A stretch of DNA of 42,662 nucleotides from Pirellulales bacterium (GTDB lineage Bacteria > Planctomycetota > Planctomycetia > Pirellulales > JACPPG01): positions 1 to 42,662 of the forward strand of contig DASZWQ010000100.1 in NCBI GenBank assembly GCA_035546535.1. The letters run 5' to 3'. Position numbers and translations under genes: made by a program. The notes below the pieces were generated by a model. It did no database searches. It had not been told where the DNA came from and saw only the letters and a list, made by a program, of their open reading frames with translations. This document shows, in pieces, positions 17,106 to 24,991 of the stretch (its first letter is position 1; each line of letters begins with the position of its first letter).

Positions 17106-18662
17106 CTATTCCTCGCATATCGCCTCGCACAGCCTGCCGAGCACCTGGCCGATGCGTTCGCGGTCTTCGGACTTCGCGATTTGCACCTGATTGACGACCA
17201 GCGACATGGCCACGCGCTTTCCTAAGTGCGTTGTGCCGTAGCCGGCCAGGGCCTTGCTATTGAGGATCGACGTGCCGTTCATCGTATTCGACCAGACGAG
17301 CGTGCCGGTCTTGGCGCGGACTTTTCCACGAGCAGGGCTGTCCTTGGGTACGGCCGTGGCCAGCGTGCCGTCTTCGCCGAGAATCGGCAGCGCGTCGTGG
17401 TATACGGCGAAGTCGGGCCGCGTGGCCATATAGCGGAGCAGTTGCACGGTGACGCGCGGCGAAGTGTAATCAGCCCGGTCGCCGCCGGCTCCGCCGCCGA
17501 ACGAAATCGTGTCGACGTCGATGCCGGCCTTGGCGAGAAAATCGTGTTGCCGGCGCAAGCCCGCCGCGAGCGTGCGCTCGCCATGCCGGGCGGCTATCAA
17601 AAGCGGCAACGTGCTGGCGTGCAGATTGTGGCTGACCTTGAGGATCAGCCTGGCCGATTCCGAGAACGGCGGCGATTTCAGCACCGCCACGCGCGATAGC
17701 CCCGGGTAATCTTCTTCGTCAGGTAGCTCGTCGTCGTCGTTCGACTCCAAGGGCGAGGCTTGCACGTCGACCCCCGCGCGCCGCAACGCCTCGATCAACA
17801 GCGACCGCGCGAACGACGCCGCGTCAGGAACTTCGTGAATTCGCACGAGCGGCTTCGCCTCGGCCGCGATCTGGCCATGAACGATCACGACGTCTCCGAT
17901 GGGCGATTCGATGTCGACGCGCGTTTCATCCTCGGAGCGCACCGTCTCGACTTGCACGTCGACGCGTACCGCCGACGTATGCGGACGCCACTCGACCTTG
18001 GCCGGATGATCGGGCGTGGTCGGCAAAATCCGCACGTCGATCAAATTGTCGTTGATCATGATCGGCGTCAGGCGACCTGGCCCGCTGCCGGTCCCTTGCG
18101 CGGTGTCGAACAATCGATCGTCGATAAGCACGTCCCCCGCGACGTGCTTGATGCCGCCGGCGGCGACCTGCCGGGCCAGTTCGTTCAGCCCGGCGAGCGG
18201 ATCCGAGCGCGTGATCTCGGCCGAGCGACTGAAGTTGGCATACGTGTGATCCGAATCGACGAACGCGATATGGCCTGCCTCGTCGGTGCGGCCTCCCATC
18301 GTCAAGTCACCGCTGGCCACCAGCACCAGGTTGCCATGCAATCGGCCGTCGCTGTCGACCTGCCCGTCGGCATAGACGGGCGTTTCGAAACGATAGTCGG
18401 CGCCGAATTCGTCGAGTGCCGCGGCAACAGAAAACAACTTCGTCGTCGAGGCCGGTGCGAACAGCTTGTCGGCCGCGCGCTCGTAAAGCGTGTCGCCCGA
18501 CTCCATGTCGACGATCAACAAGCCCCAATGGGCATGCTGGAATTCCGGCGCGTCGATAAGAGCTTCGATGCGCTTGGCAAGATCATTGGCAGCGGCGCGA
18601 TCTGCGGCGAACGGGTAGACCGCGAAGATCGCTAGCGTCAGAAAACGAAGTGCGCGTCGCAC
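17106..18662 (-). CDS. dacB: D-alanyl-D-alanine carboxypeptidase/endopeptidase, PBP4 type (S13)
   Basis: Periplasmic penicillin-binding protein of peptidase family S13, trimming or cleaving peptidoglycan peptides. From the chosen GTG start the protein has 518 residues. A signal peptide (about 1-25, basic then hydrophobic, ending AAAND) is followed by the SxxK motif at Ser72-Lys75 (PASTTKLFS), the SxN motif in KVSHNLHAS and the KTG motif in RAKTGTLVWS. The insert between SxxK and SxN is the large one of the S13 class and includes LHGNLVLVASGDLTMG. The GTG at 18662 has GGGAGGGA seven bases upstream; ten more codons are open before it. It converges on the acetamidase gene, the palindromic repeat forming the boundary. 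Confidence 0.92.
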   Translation of the reverse strand: MRRALRFLTLAIFAVYPFAADRAAANDLAKRIEALIDAPEFQHAHWGLLIVDMESGDTLYERAADKLFAPASTTKLFSVAAALDEFGADYRFETPVYADGQVDSDGRLHGNLVLVASGDLTMGGRTDEAGHIAFVDSDHTYANFSRSAEITRSDPLAGLNELARQVAAGGIKHVAGDVLIDDRLFDTAQGTGSGPGRLTPIMINDNLIDVRILPTTPDHPAKVEWRPHTSAVRVDVQVETVRSEDETRVDIESPIGDVVIVHGQIAAEAKPLVRIHEVPDAASFARSLLIEALRRAGVDVQASPLESNDDDELPDEEDYPGLSRVAVLKSPPFSESARLILKVSHNLHASTLPLLIAARHGERTLAAGLRRQHDFLAKAGIDVDTISFGGGAGGDRADYTSPRVTVQLLRYMATRPDFAVYHDALPILGEDGTLATAVPKDSPARGKVRAKTGTLVWSNTMNGTSILNSKALAGYGTTHLGKRVAMSLVVNQVQIAKSEDRERIGQVLGRLCEAICEE

Positions 18663-18791
18663 AGGCAGGTCCCTCCCAAGGTTCCAGAACAACTATAGCT
18701 CGGGCGCGCCGAGGGCTATTCTGGACACAGCGGGAGCCCTTTGCAACGGAGCAGATATGGGCGGATACCTGCTGATCCTCAACGGCTTGTT

Positions 18792-19124
18792 CTACGCGCT
18801 GGGATCAGTAAGTTCGCGGCGCGTGTAGGGTCGCCGCGAGCCATGACGGATCCGGACGATTCGCACAACGTCGTGGTCGATAACGAAGACAGCACGAAAG
18901 ACGTGAGGTCGTCTCCCGAATAGTAACGGCCGCAGTTCGCGTTTCAGCTTTCGATGCTCGGGCGCCAGCGCACAGCGGTGTGGGTAGTCGGCGAGAGTCT
19001 CCAACGTTTCGTGAACCTTGACAAGCCACCGCCCGGCAGTTTCCGGAGCATGCGGCGAACCCAAAGAAATGCAGCTTCAAGGTCCTGCTCCGCCAGCGGC
19101 TGGACGCGGAACGATGAATTTCAT
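18792..19124 (-). pseudogene. RelE/ParE-family toxin, frameshifted
   Basis: Residues encoded from about 19052 down to 18792 (HAPETAGRW, then CALAPEH, LLFGRRPHVFRAVF and VRIVRIRHGSRRP) are clearly the body of a ParE-type gyrase-targeting toxin. The proper N-terminus is also present but in a shifted frame: after ATG at 19124 the code reads MKFIV, then the +1 frame gives VQPLAEQDLEAAFLWVRR, then the original frame resumes at HAPETAG. A one-base insertion near 19107-19110 and a one-base loss near 19052 explain this. Translation from the ATG stops after 15 codons. Repaired, the toxin would have about 110 residues, normal for the family. It follows the antitoxin by 26 bases. Confidence 0.75.
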
Positions 19125-19150
19125 TTTGCTGCTAGTGAATTGCGCCGTAA

Positions 19151-19387
19151 CTACGAGTCACGAAGGCCGTGCTTTTCGCGGAGCCGCGAAAACGCCTCGT
19201 CGAGCGTCACGCCTGGTTCGCCTCGGTCGACAGATTCCAGCCCGACCGCTATAGCGGACTCCTCTTCTTCGCTGCTTTCGAGTGATTCGAGTGCTTCGAG
19301 AAGCAACTGCTCGAAGGAGGAATAACGGCCCGACGCCAACTTCTCGCGCACCAGACGTTCGACATCCGGCGACAGATCGTACGACAT
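19151..19387 (-). CDS. ParD-like antitoxin
   Basis: A 78-residue protein with an N-terminal ribbon-helix-helix-like segment (MSYDLSPDVERLVREKL, then SFEQLLLEALESL) and an acidic helical C-terminus (VTLDEAFSRLREKHGL). This is the arrangement of ParD/CopG-type antitoxins, which repress their own promoter and neutralise ParE. The ATG at 19387 is preceded by GGAGAA with seven bases of spacing; nine more codons are open upstream. The ParE-like toxin is immediately downstream, so the pair is a type II toxin-antitoxin locus. The antitoxin reads as intact while the toxin frame is broken. Confidence 0.75.
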   Translation of the reverse strand: MSYDLSPDVERLVREKLASGRYSSFEQLLLEALESLESSEEEESAIAVGLESVDRGEPGVTLDEAFSRLREKHGLRDS

Positions 19388-19466
19388 GACGACGTTCTCC
19401 AGAGCAATTCGCACACTCTAGTCATTCTATCAGAAGTGTCGCCATCACGCCGGAAATCTTCGAGGC

Positions 19467-20711
19467 CTATTGCACCCCTCCGGTCGGAAGCAGATCGTCG
19501 AACATGGCTTCGACAAACTGGTCGGGATTGAAAAGGGTCATGTCCTCGGCCTTCTCACCGACGCCGAGGTACTTCACCGGCAGGCCGACCTGCTGACGAA
19601 TGGCCACTACGACGCCGCCCTTGGCGGTGCCGTCGATCTTTGCCAAGACGATGCCCGTACACTGCACGGCTTCACTAAAACTCTTTGCCTGGCTGATGCC
19701 GTTCTGCCCGGTCGTGGCGTCGAGCACCAACAGCACTTCGTGCGGCGCGCCGGGCACCTTCTTGCCGATGACGGTGTGAATCTTCGTAAGTTCCTTCATC
19801 AGGTTCTGCTGCGTTTGCAGACGGCCGGCCGTATCGACGATGCACACGTCGGCGCCGATTTCCACGGCGCGGCTGACGGCGCGATGCGCGACGCTGGCCG
19901 GATCGCTGTTGGCCTCACCCTTGACGATTTCTGCACCTAAGCGCTTGGCCCACTCGCCAAGTTGCTCGACGGCGGCGGCGCGGAAGGTATCGCCGGCGCC
20001 CAGCACTACCTTCTTGCCCTGGTTGATGAAGGTCCACCCGAGCTTGGCGATCGACGTCGTCTTGCCGGCGCCGTTTACGCCTGCCACCATGATCACGGTC
20101 GTGCCGGTGGGAGCAAAACGAATCGGCTCCTCGGGCTGTTTCAGCAACTCCTTGAGCTTCTTCTTCAGGCTGCCGACGACGTCTTCCATGTGGACGACAC
20201 GGCCGCGGAAGTCGGTCCGCACCTGCTCGATGGATTGCTGCGCAAAAGCCACGCCCATGTCGGTCTTGATGAGGATTTCCAGCAGCTCATCGAGAAAAGC
20301 ATCGTCGACCAGCCGGCCTTCACTCTTGAACAGGTCGCGAATGTCGGTGTTGAGGATGCGCGTGGTCTTTTTCAGGCCTTCGCGAATCTTGGCGAAAAAG
20401 CCGGTCTTCTTTGGCGGCTCGGCGGGCGCGGGGGCCGGCGTCTCGGGCTCGGGAGGTGATCGTTTTGCAGCAGGCTCGGCCGGGGTCGGCGCGGGAGCTT
20501 TGGCAGCTGGAGATACGGCAGGAGGTGTCGCGACAGGTGTTGCCACGGTTGGCGGTGCTGCCGCCACCGTCGGGCGATCCGCCACGATGACCGTCTTCTC
20601 ACCGGGACCCACGCGCACCGTCCCCTCGGGCGCGTGCTCCTGCGCAGGCTTCGCGCCTTGCTCCGGCGGCGGCGTCTCTCCCTTTTTCTTGAAGCGATCG
20701 AGAAAACCCAT
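19467..20711 (-). CDS. ftsY: Signal recognition particle receptor FtsY
   Basis: The SRP receptor GTPase that docks ribosome-SRP complexes at the membrane. The 414-residue protein has a proline/alanine-rich N-terminal linker (about 45-100), a helical N domain (about 102-195) and the GTPase G domain. Seen there are P-loop GVNGAGKTT (211-219), the SRP-specific DTFRAAAVEQL (241-251), DTAGRLQTQ, the specificity motif TKIDGTAKGG-like AKIDGTAKGG and the terminal LPVKYLGVGEKAEDM. I start at MGFLDRFKKK (20711), the usual basic amphipathic N-terminus, rather than the further upstream open frame. The ParD-like antitoxin gene starts 79 bases downstream. Confidence 0.96.
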   Translation of the reverse strand: MGFLDRFKKKGETPPPEQGAKPAQEHAPEGTVRVGPGEKTVIVADRPTVAAAPPTVATPVATPPAVSPAAKAPAPTPAEPAAKRSPPEPETPAPAPAEPPKKTGFFAKIREGLKKTTRILNTDIRDLFKSEGRLVDDAFLDELLEILIKTDMGVAFAQQSIEQVRTDFRGRVVHMEDVVGSLKKKLKELLKQPEEPIRFAPTGTTVIMVAGVNGAGKTTSIAKLGWTFINQGKKVVLGAGDTFRAAAVEQLGEWAKRLGAEIVKGEANSDPASVAHRAVSRAVEIGADVCIVDTAGRLQTQQNLMKELTKIHTVIGKKVPGAPHEVLLVLDATTGQNGISQAKSFSEAVQCTGIVLAKIDGTAKGGVVVAIRQQVGLPVKYLGVGEKAEDMTLFNPDQFVEAMFDDLLPTGGVQ

Positions 20712-20800
20712 CGTGGTCCAAAGCCTGTCTTTAGTAGCGTCTTGCAGCGCACACGGTTCGACCAATTCGAGCTGAGCGCCGCCTGCCGAGCTTACGGGAA

Positions 20801-21364
20801 TCAGTGGATGGCGACAATGGCTCCGAGGGTCAGCCCGAGAAGGATGACGTTTGCCAGCAATCCAACCACACGTATCACAAAGAGCGGTGGATTCTTCGAC
20901 GTCCCCCAGAATGTAAGAAAGGAAAGGCTAATCGCCAGCACCAATAGCGGAGAAAGCCCAATGGCACTGACAATGCATGCGGCCACGGCCCCCTCGATTC
21001 GCGGATCCGTCGATTCAACGCGCGCGAAGAAAAGCATCAGCCATAGTGGTCCGTATGTCGCGATTGAGGCAATTCCAAACCAAAGCGCCACGACCTCGTT
21101 CGTGACCGGTGACAGGTCATCCGCTTCGGCCTGCTGTCTCCATCGATCGCCCGCGACTCGCCAAGCTTGAGGTATTAGAGCGGCCGTCAGGAGGACGGCC
21201 ACCGTAAGTACAGCGAATCCAGCGTGAACGGACCATGGTTCCTCCCGAAACGGCCAACATGCAAGCACCACCGCGATGATGCCCGTTAGCAGTAGTACGG
21301 AACGAACGCTGAATTGCCACCTTGGCTTCGTTGGCAAGCACGGGCTGGACGTTGTGGCTGCCAT
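20801..21364 (-). CDS. Hypothetical four-helix membrane protein
   Basis: A 187-residue protein I cannot assign to a family. Four or five hydrophobic segments are visible: about 20-37 (VRSVLLLTGIIAVVLA), 48-65, 92-112, 127-150 and 163-187. The N-terminal FSVRSVLLLTGIIAV resembles the short hydrophobic leader found in many planctomycete membrane proteins. It lies between nusB and ftsY on the same strand, 11 bases after nusB, so it is probably co-transcribed with these housekeeping genes. No catalytic motif is seen. Confidence 0.7.
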   Translation of the reverse strand: MAATTSSPCLPTKPRWQFSVRSVLLLTGIIAVVLACWPFREEPWSVHAGFAVLTVAVLLTAALIPQAWRVAGDRWRQQAEADDLSPVTNEVVALWFGIASIATYGPLWLMLFFARVESTDPRIEGAVAACIVSAIGLSPLLVLAISLSFLTFWGTSKNPPLFVIRVVGLLANVILLGLTLGAIVAIH

Positions 21365-21375
21365 TTCTCACGGCA

Positions 21376-21858
21376 TCACTTGTTGCCCGCATGCCCCGCC
21401 AGAAAGCGGTCGAGGATGCCGTTCACGAACTGTGCGCTGTGGGCGGTGCCGAACCGCTTGGCCAATTCAACCGCCTCGTTGATGGCCACGCGGCCGGGTG
21501 TCGCGGTGTAAAGAATCTCGTACGCGCCCAGCCGCAGCACGTTGCGGTCCGTCGCGGCCATGCGTTCCAGGCTCCAATTGTCCGCCGTGCGCGACAAGAG
21601 CGAATCGAGTTCCGTCTGGTTGCGGCGCACGCCATTGACGAGCGACTGCGCCAGATCGACCAATTCCTGTCCACGCAAGCGCAGCAACTGCACTTGCTCG
21701 CGCGATAGTCCCTGCCCCACGATTTCCTCCGGCGTCAGCTCCGGGCAAAGGCGCGCGGCGACAAACGCATCGCTGCGGGCATGATCCGGCAAGGGATTCA
21801 AGTCCTCTTGATAGAGAACTTGCAGGGCAACTTCACGGGCTCGACTACGGCGTGTCAT
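21376..21858 (-). CDS. nusB: Transcription antitermination factor NusB
   Basis: NusB binds boxA RNA with ribosomal protein S10 and supports antitermination in rRNA operons. The 160-residue protein starts RRSRAREVALQVLYQ, the typical first helix, and has LVNGVRRNQTELDSLLSRTADNWSLERMAATDRNVLRLGAYE-like core blocks followed by AINEAVELAKRFG and FVNGILDRF. The start is the ATG at 21858; upstream in-frame residues are not family-like. It lies in the common ribH-nusB order, with 186 bases after ribH. Confidence 0.95.
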   Translation of the reverse strand: MTRRSRAREVALQVLYQEDLNPLPDHARSDAFVAARLCPELTPEEIVGQGLSREQVQLLRLRGQELVDLAQSLVNGVRRNQTELDSLLSRTADNWSLERMAATDRNVLRLGAYEILYTATPGRVAINEAVELAKRFGTAHSAQFVNGILDRFLAGHAGNK

Positions 21859-22044
21859 AGGATGCTTTTGTGGCGTTAACGTCGGTCCAGTACTTCTGCG
21901 CCTAACCCACCCCCGCTTGCGGTTACTGCAGGCTGATTCGCTGCGCAAGGCTAGCATTTCCGTGGCTGCCGCGGCAACCGGCCTGTGATTTCGGGCGGGA
22001 AGCGGTTCGTTCCCGGCGAGGCCGATCCTGGCAAACCGCTTTCC

Positions 22045-22515
22045 CTAACGCGGCAACTGCGAAATCAAATCGATCATTTGTAAGGCGGCTTCGGCGCAGT
22101 CACTCCCCTTATTGCCTACGTTACCGCCCGAGCGGTGGATCGCCTGTTCGAGGCTGTCGCACGTGAGCAGGCCAAATAATACTGGAATGCCAGTGCGGAC
22201 CGAAAGACCGGCCAGTTCCAGGCTCACCGCCCGGTTGATGTGCTGATCGTGCGTCGTCTCGCCGCGAATCACCGCTCCCAGGCAAATCACGGCGGCATAG
22301 CGTTCGCTATCGGCCAATCGGGCTGCCACGACGGGAATTTCGAAAGCCCCCGGAACCCAGGCCACGGTGACTTGCTTCTCAGGGACGCCCGATTTGGCGA
22401 GCGTCTCGAGCGCACCGGTAAGCAGCCGGCCCGTCACCGACTCGTTGTAGCGCGAGACGACGATCGCAATCGCTGCTGCCGTGGCTTTGGTTTTACCTTC
22501 GAACGTTTGTGGCAT
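22045..22515 (-). CDS. ribH: 6,7-dimethyl-8-ribityllumazine synthase
   Basis: Catalyses the penultimate step of riboflavin synthesis, condensing the pyrimidinedione with dihydroxybutanone phosphate. The 156-residue length is standard. Motifs are [11 protein letters not shown] at the N-terminus, [24 protein letters not shown] with the catalytic histidine region, [15 protein letters not shown], and [14 protein letters not shown]. It precedes nusB on the same strand, a frequent bacterial neighbourhood. No FMN riboswitch was recognised in the 98 bases upstream. Confidence 0.96.
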   Translation of the reverse strand: MPQTFEGKTKATAAAIAIVVSRYNESVTGRLLTGALETLAKSGVPEKQVTVAWVPGAFEIPVVAARLADSERYAAVICLGAVIRGETTHDQHINRAVSLELAGLSVRTGIPVLFGLLTCDSLEQAIHRSGGNVGNKGSDCAEAALQMIDLISQLPR

Positions 22516-22613
22516 GGCAAAGAAGCTAGAAAGAAATCTCGATGCAACGGATCAGCGGAGCAAGAATGGCGTGCCGTGATCGTTCACTGGCAGCCAAGGA
22601 AGGCCGGCGCACG

Positions 22614-24056
22614 CTACTTCGTATTCATGCTCATCAGGAACTCGGCATTGCTCTTGGTCTTCTGCAAGCGATTGACCAGCAGTTCCATGGCGTCGGTTGG
22701 GTTCATGTCGTTGAGCACGCGGCGCAGAATGCACACCCGGCGATGCTCCTCGGGGTCCATCAGCATTTCCTCGCGGCGCGTACCGCTGCGGTTGACGTCG
22801 ATCGCCGGCCAGACGCGCTTGTCGACCAGCTTGCGATCGAGCACGACCTCGAGGTTGCCGGTTCCCTTGAACTCCTCGAAGATCACTTCGTCCATCTTGC
22901 TGCCCGTGTCGACCAGGGCGGTGGCGATGATCGTCAGCGAGCCCCCTTCTTCGACCTTGCGGGCCGCGCCGAAGAAGCGCTTGGGCCGCTGCAGGGCGTT
23001 GGCATCGACACCGCCCGATAGAATCTTGCCCGAGTGCGGCACTTCGGCGTTCCAGGCCCGCGCCAGCCGCGTGATCGAATCGAGGAAGATGATCACGTCG
23101 TGCCCGTATTCGACCATCCGCTTCGCCTTTTCGATGACCATTTCCGAGACTTGCAGGTGCCGGGCCGACGGCTCGTCGAAGGTCGAGCTGATCACTTCGC
23201 AATTCGGCCCTTTGACCTGACGCTCCATATCGGTCACTTCTTCGGGCCGTTCGTCGATCAGGAGCATGATCACGTACACCTCGGGGTGATTGATCAGCAC
23301 GCTCTTGGCCATCTTCTGCAGCAGGATCGTCTTGCCGGCGCGAGGCGGGCTGACGATCAAACCGCGCTGGCCGAACCCGATCGGCACGATCAGGTCGACG
23401 ACGCGCATGTTGATCTCTTCCGGAGCGGCCTCCAGCACCACGCGCTTGTCGGGGTGCAGCGGCGTCAGCTCGTCGAACGAAACGCGCTCCGAGACCAGGT
23501 TCGGGTCCTGGTAATTGATCGCCTCGACGCGCAAGAGAGCGAAGTACCGCTCGTTCTCCTTGGGGGGACGGATCTGGCCCGACACGGTCGCCCCCGTGCG
23601 CAGCCCGAACCGGCGGATCTGGCTGGGCGAGACGTAAATGTCATCCGGGCAGGAGAGGTAGTGATAGTCGGGGCTGCGCAAGAAACCGAAGCCGTCGGGC
23701 AGCACCTCGAGCGTTCCTTCGCCGAACATCAGGCCGTTGAGCTTCACGCGCTCTTTCAGAATCTTGAAGATCAAGTCCTGCTTTTTGATGCCGGTCAGTT
23801 CGGTGAGATTCTCGCGGCGCGCCTGCTCGATCAATTGCGGCATGCTCATGCGCTGCAATTCGGCGATGTGAATGTCGCCGTGCTTGATCTGCTCGTAGCG
23901 GTCGTGGGTGTCGTCGCCCCCGAGGGCCGCCTCTTCGGCGATTTCCTCGGCCAACGACAGGGGCTCGCCTTCCAGCTCCGCCGTCTCGGTGACGTAATCC
24001 TTGGCGTCGGAAAGGGTATTGGTCTTCGTGACGCGAGGTTGTCGAATTTCCGACAT
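22614..24056 (-). CDS. rho: Transcription termination factor Rho
   Basis: Hexameric RNA-dependent ATPase that ends transcription. The 480-residue protein carries an acidic N-terminal extension of about 60 residues, the Rho N domain (about 62-108), the cold-shock-like RNA-binding domain ([14 protein letters not shown], from 121, to about 165) and the ATPase domain. Walker A is [11 protein letters not shown] (about 237-247), Walker [14 protein letters not shown]; the SRTFDE-like STFDEP and [12 protein letters not shown] loops follow. The ATG at 24056 has GGAG 11 bases upstream; an ATG three codons earlier (24065) is only two bases from that site. It sits between ribH and coaE on the same strand. 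Confidence 0.96.
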   Translation of the reverse strand: MSEIRQPRVTKTNTLSDAKDYVTETAELEGEPLSLAEEIAEEAALGGDDTHDRYEQIKHGDIHIAELQRMSMPQLIEQARRENLTELTGIKKQDLIFKILKERVKLNGLMFGEGTLEVLPDGFGFLRSPDYHYLSCPDDIYVSPSQIRRFGLRTGATVSGQIRPPKENERYFALLRVEAINYQDPNLVSERVSFDELTPLHPDKRVVLEAAPEEINMRVVDLIVPIGFGQRGLIVSPPRAGKTILLQKMAKSVLINHPEVYVIMLLIDERPEEVTDMERQVKGPNCEVISSTFDEPSARHLQVSEMVIEKAKRMVEYGHDVIIFLDSITRLARAWNAEVPHSGKILSGGVDANALQRPKRFFGAARKVEEGGSLTIIATALVDTGSKMDEVIFEEFKGTGNLEVVLDRKLVDKRVWPAIDVNRSGTRREEMLMDPEEHRRVCILRRVLNDMNPTDAMELLVNRLQKTKSNAEFLMSMNTK

Positions 24057-24270
24057 GGCACGCATTACTCCGGATGAGAACCGTTGTGCGGACGCGCGGA
24101 AGGCGTCTGCGGCAGGAATTCAAAATCGTTTTGAAGGGACAGCGGCCAGGCCGAAGCCGGTCGCACGACAAACATGCAGGTGATTCAGATCAGACTAGGA
24201 CGCGGCCTTTACGGACGGATTCGTGTTCAGGCGCGGGCAGGCGTGACGGGGTTGGTGACGTGCCGTGAAA

Positions 24271-24882
24271 TCAACCGACGAGCGATTGCCACAAACGATT
24301 GACTTGCTCGCGTGTGGCCTCCGGCGAACCGGAGTTATCCAGAATCACATCGGCGCGATCGCGCTTCACGTCCAAGGACTTTTGCGCGGCCTCACGAGCG
24401 TTGAATTCCGCGTCGCTCCAGCCGCGCCCTCGGGCTCTTTCTAATCGTACCTCACGCGGGGCCTCGACGAAAACCGTTTTGTCGCAAAATTTGTTCCAGC
24501 CAGCTTCCATCAGTAGTGGTGCATCCAACACCAGGACTTGCTTTCCCGCGGCCTCCAAAGCAGCAGCCTGGCGACCTAACAATTCGCCAATACGGGGGTG
24601 CGTCAATTGCTCGAGAAATTGCCGGTCAGCGGTCGCACGATCTGTGCCGGCACTGCCTCCGCCAAAGACGCGCCGGCCAATCGCCGGCCGCGAAAGCCGC
24701 CCGTCGGCTCCGACCACTTCCTCCCCGAAGCGGTCGCGTATCGCCTGCTTTACCTCTTCCAGTTCCAGGACCTCGTGTCCGGCTCGATCGGCGTCCAACC
24801 AACCGGCTCCTAATTCTACCAATTGTTGAGCTACCAGGCTCTTTCCGCTAGCAATCCCCCCGACTAACCCAATTATTCGCAC
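24271..24882 (-). CDS. coaE: Dephospho-CoA kinase
   Basis: Last step of coenzyme A synthesis: ATP-dependent phosphorylation of the 3'-hydroxyl of dephospho-CoA. The 203-residue protein begins MRIIGLVGGIASGKSLVA with P-loop at 8-15, followed by the substrate block GAGWLDADRAGHEVLE, LTHPRIGELL, LVLDAPLLMEAGW and the lid-region FVEAPREVRLERARGRGWS. It sits between polA and rho on the same strand, an order common in bacteria. Confidence 0.95.
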   Translation of the reverse strand: MRIIGLVGGIASGKSLVAQQLVELGAGWLDADRAGHEVLELEEVKQAIRDRFGEEVVGADGRLSRPAIGRRVFGGGSAGTDRATADRQFLEQLTHPRIGELLGRQAAALEAAGKQVLVLDAPLLMEAGWNKFCDKTVFVEAPREVRLERARGRGWSDAEFNAREAAQKSLDVKRDRADVILDNSGSPEATREQVNRLWQSLVG

Positions 24883-24991
24883 GCGGCACCAGCCCCGGCG
24901 CCTTTCGCCCGAAAAAATGCCGTTTTGTCTTTAGCGCCGCGAGCGCCTGATGGTTTCCCGCGCCCCATCCTCGATTCAACTCCGTGAAGTA

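Noticed and set aside
18757..18828. Short plus-strand frame coding for a hydrophobic peptide of about 23 residues
   Set aside because: It overlaps the toxin tail on the other strand and has no strong ribosome-binding site; likely chance.
22240..24077. Long plus-strand frames opposite ribH and rho
   Set aside because: Both lie antisense to clear housekeeping genes and show no motif.
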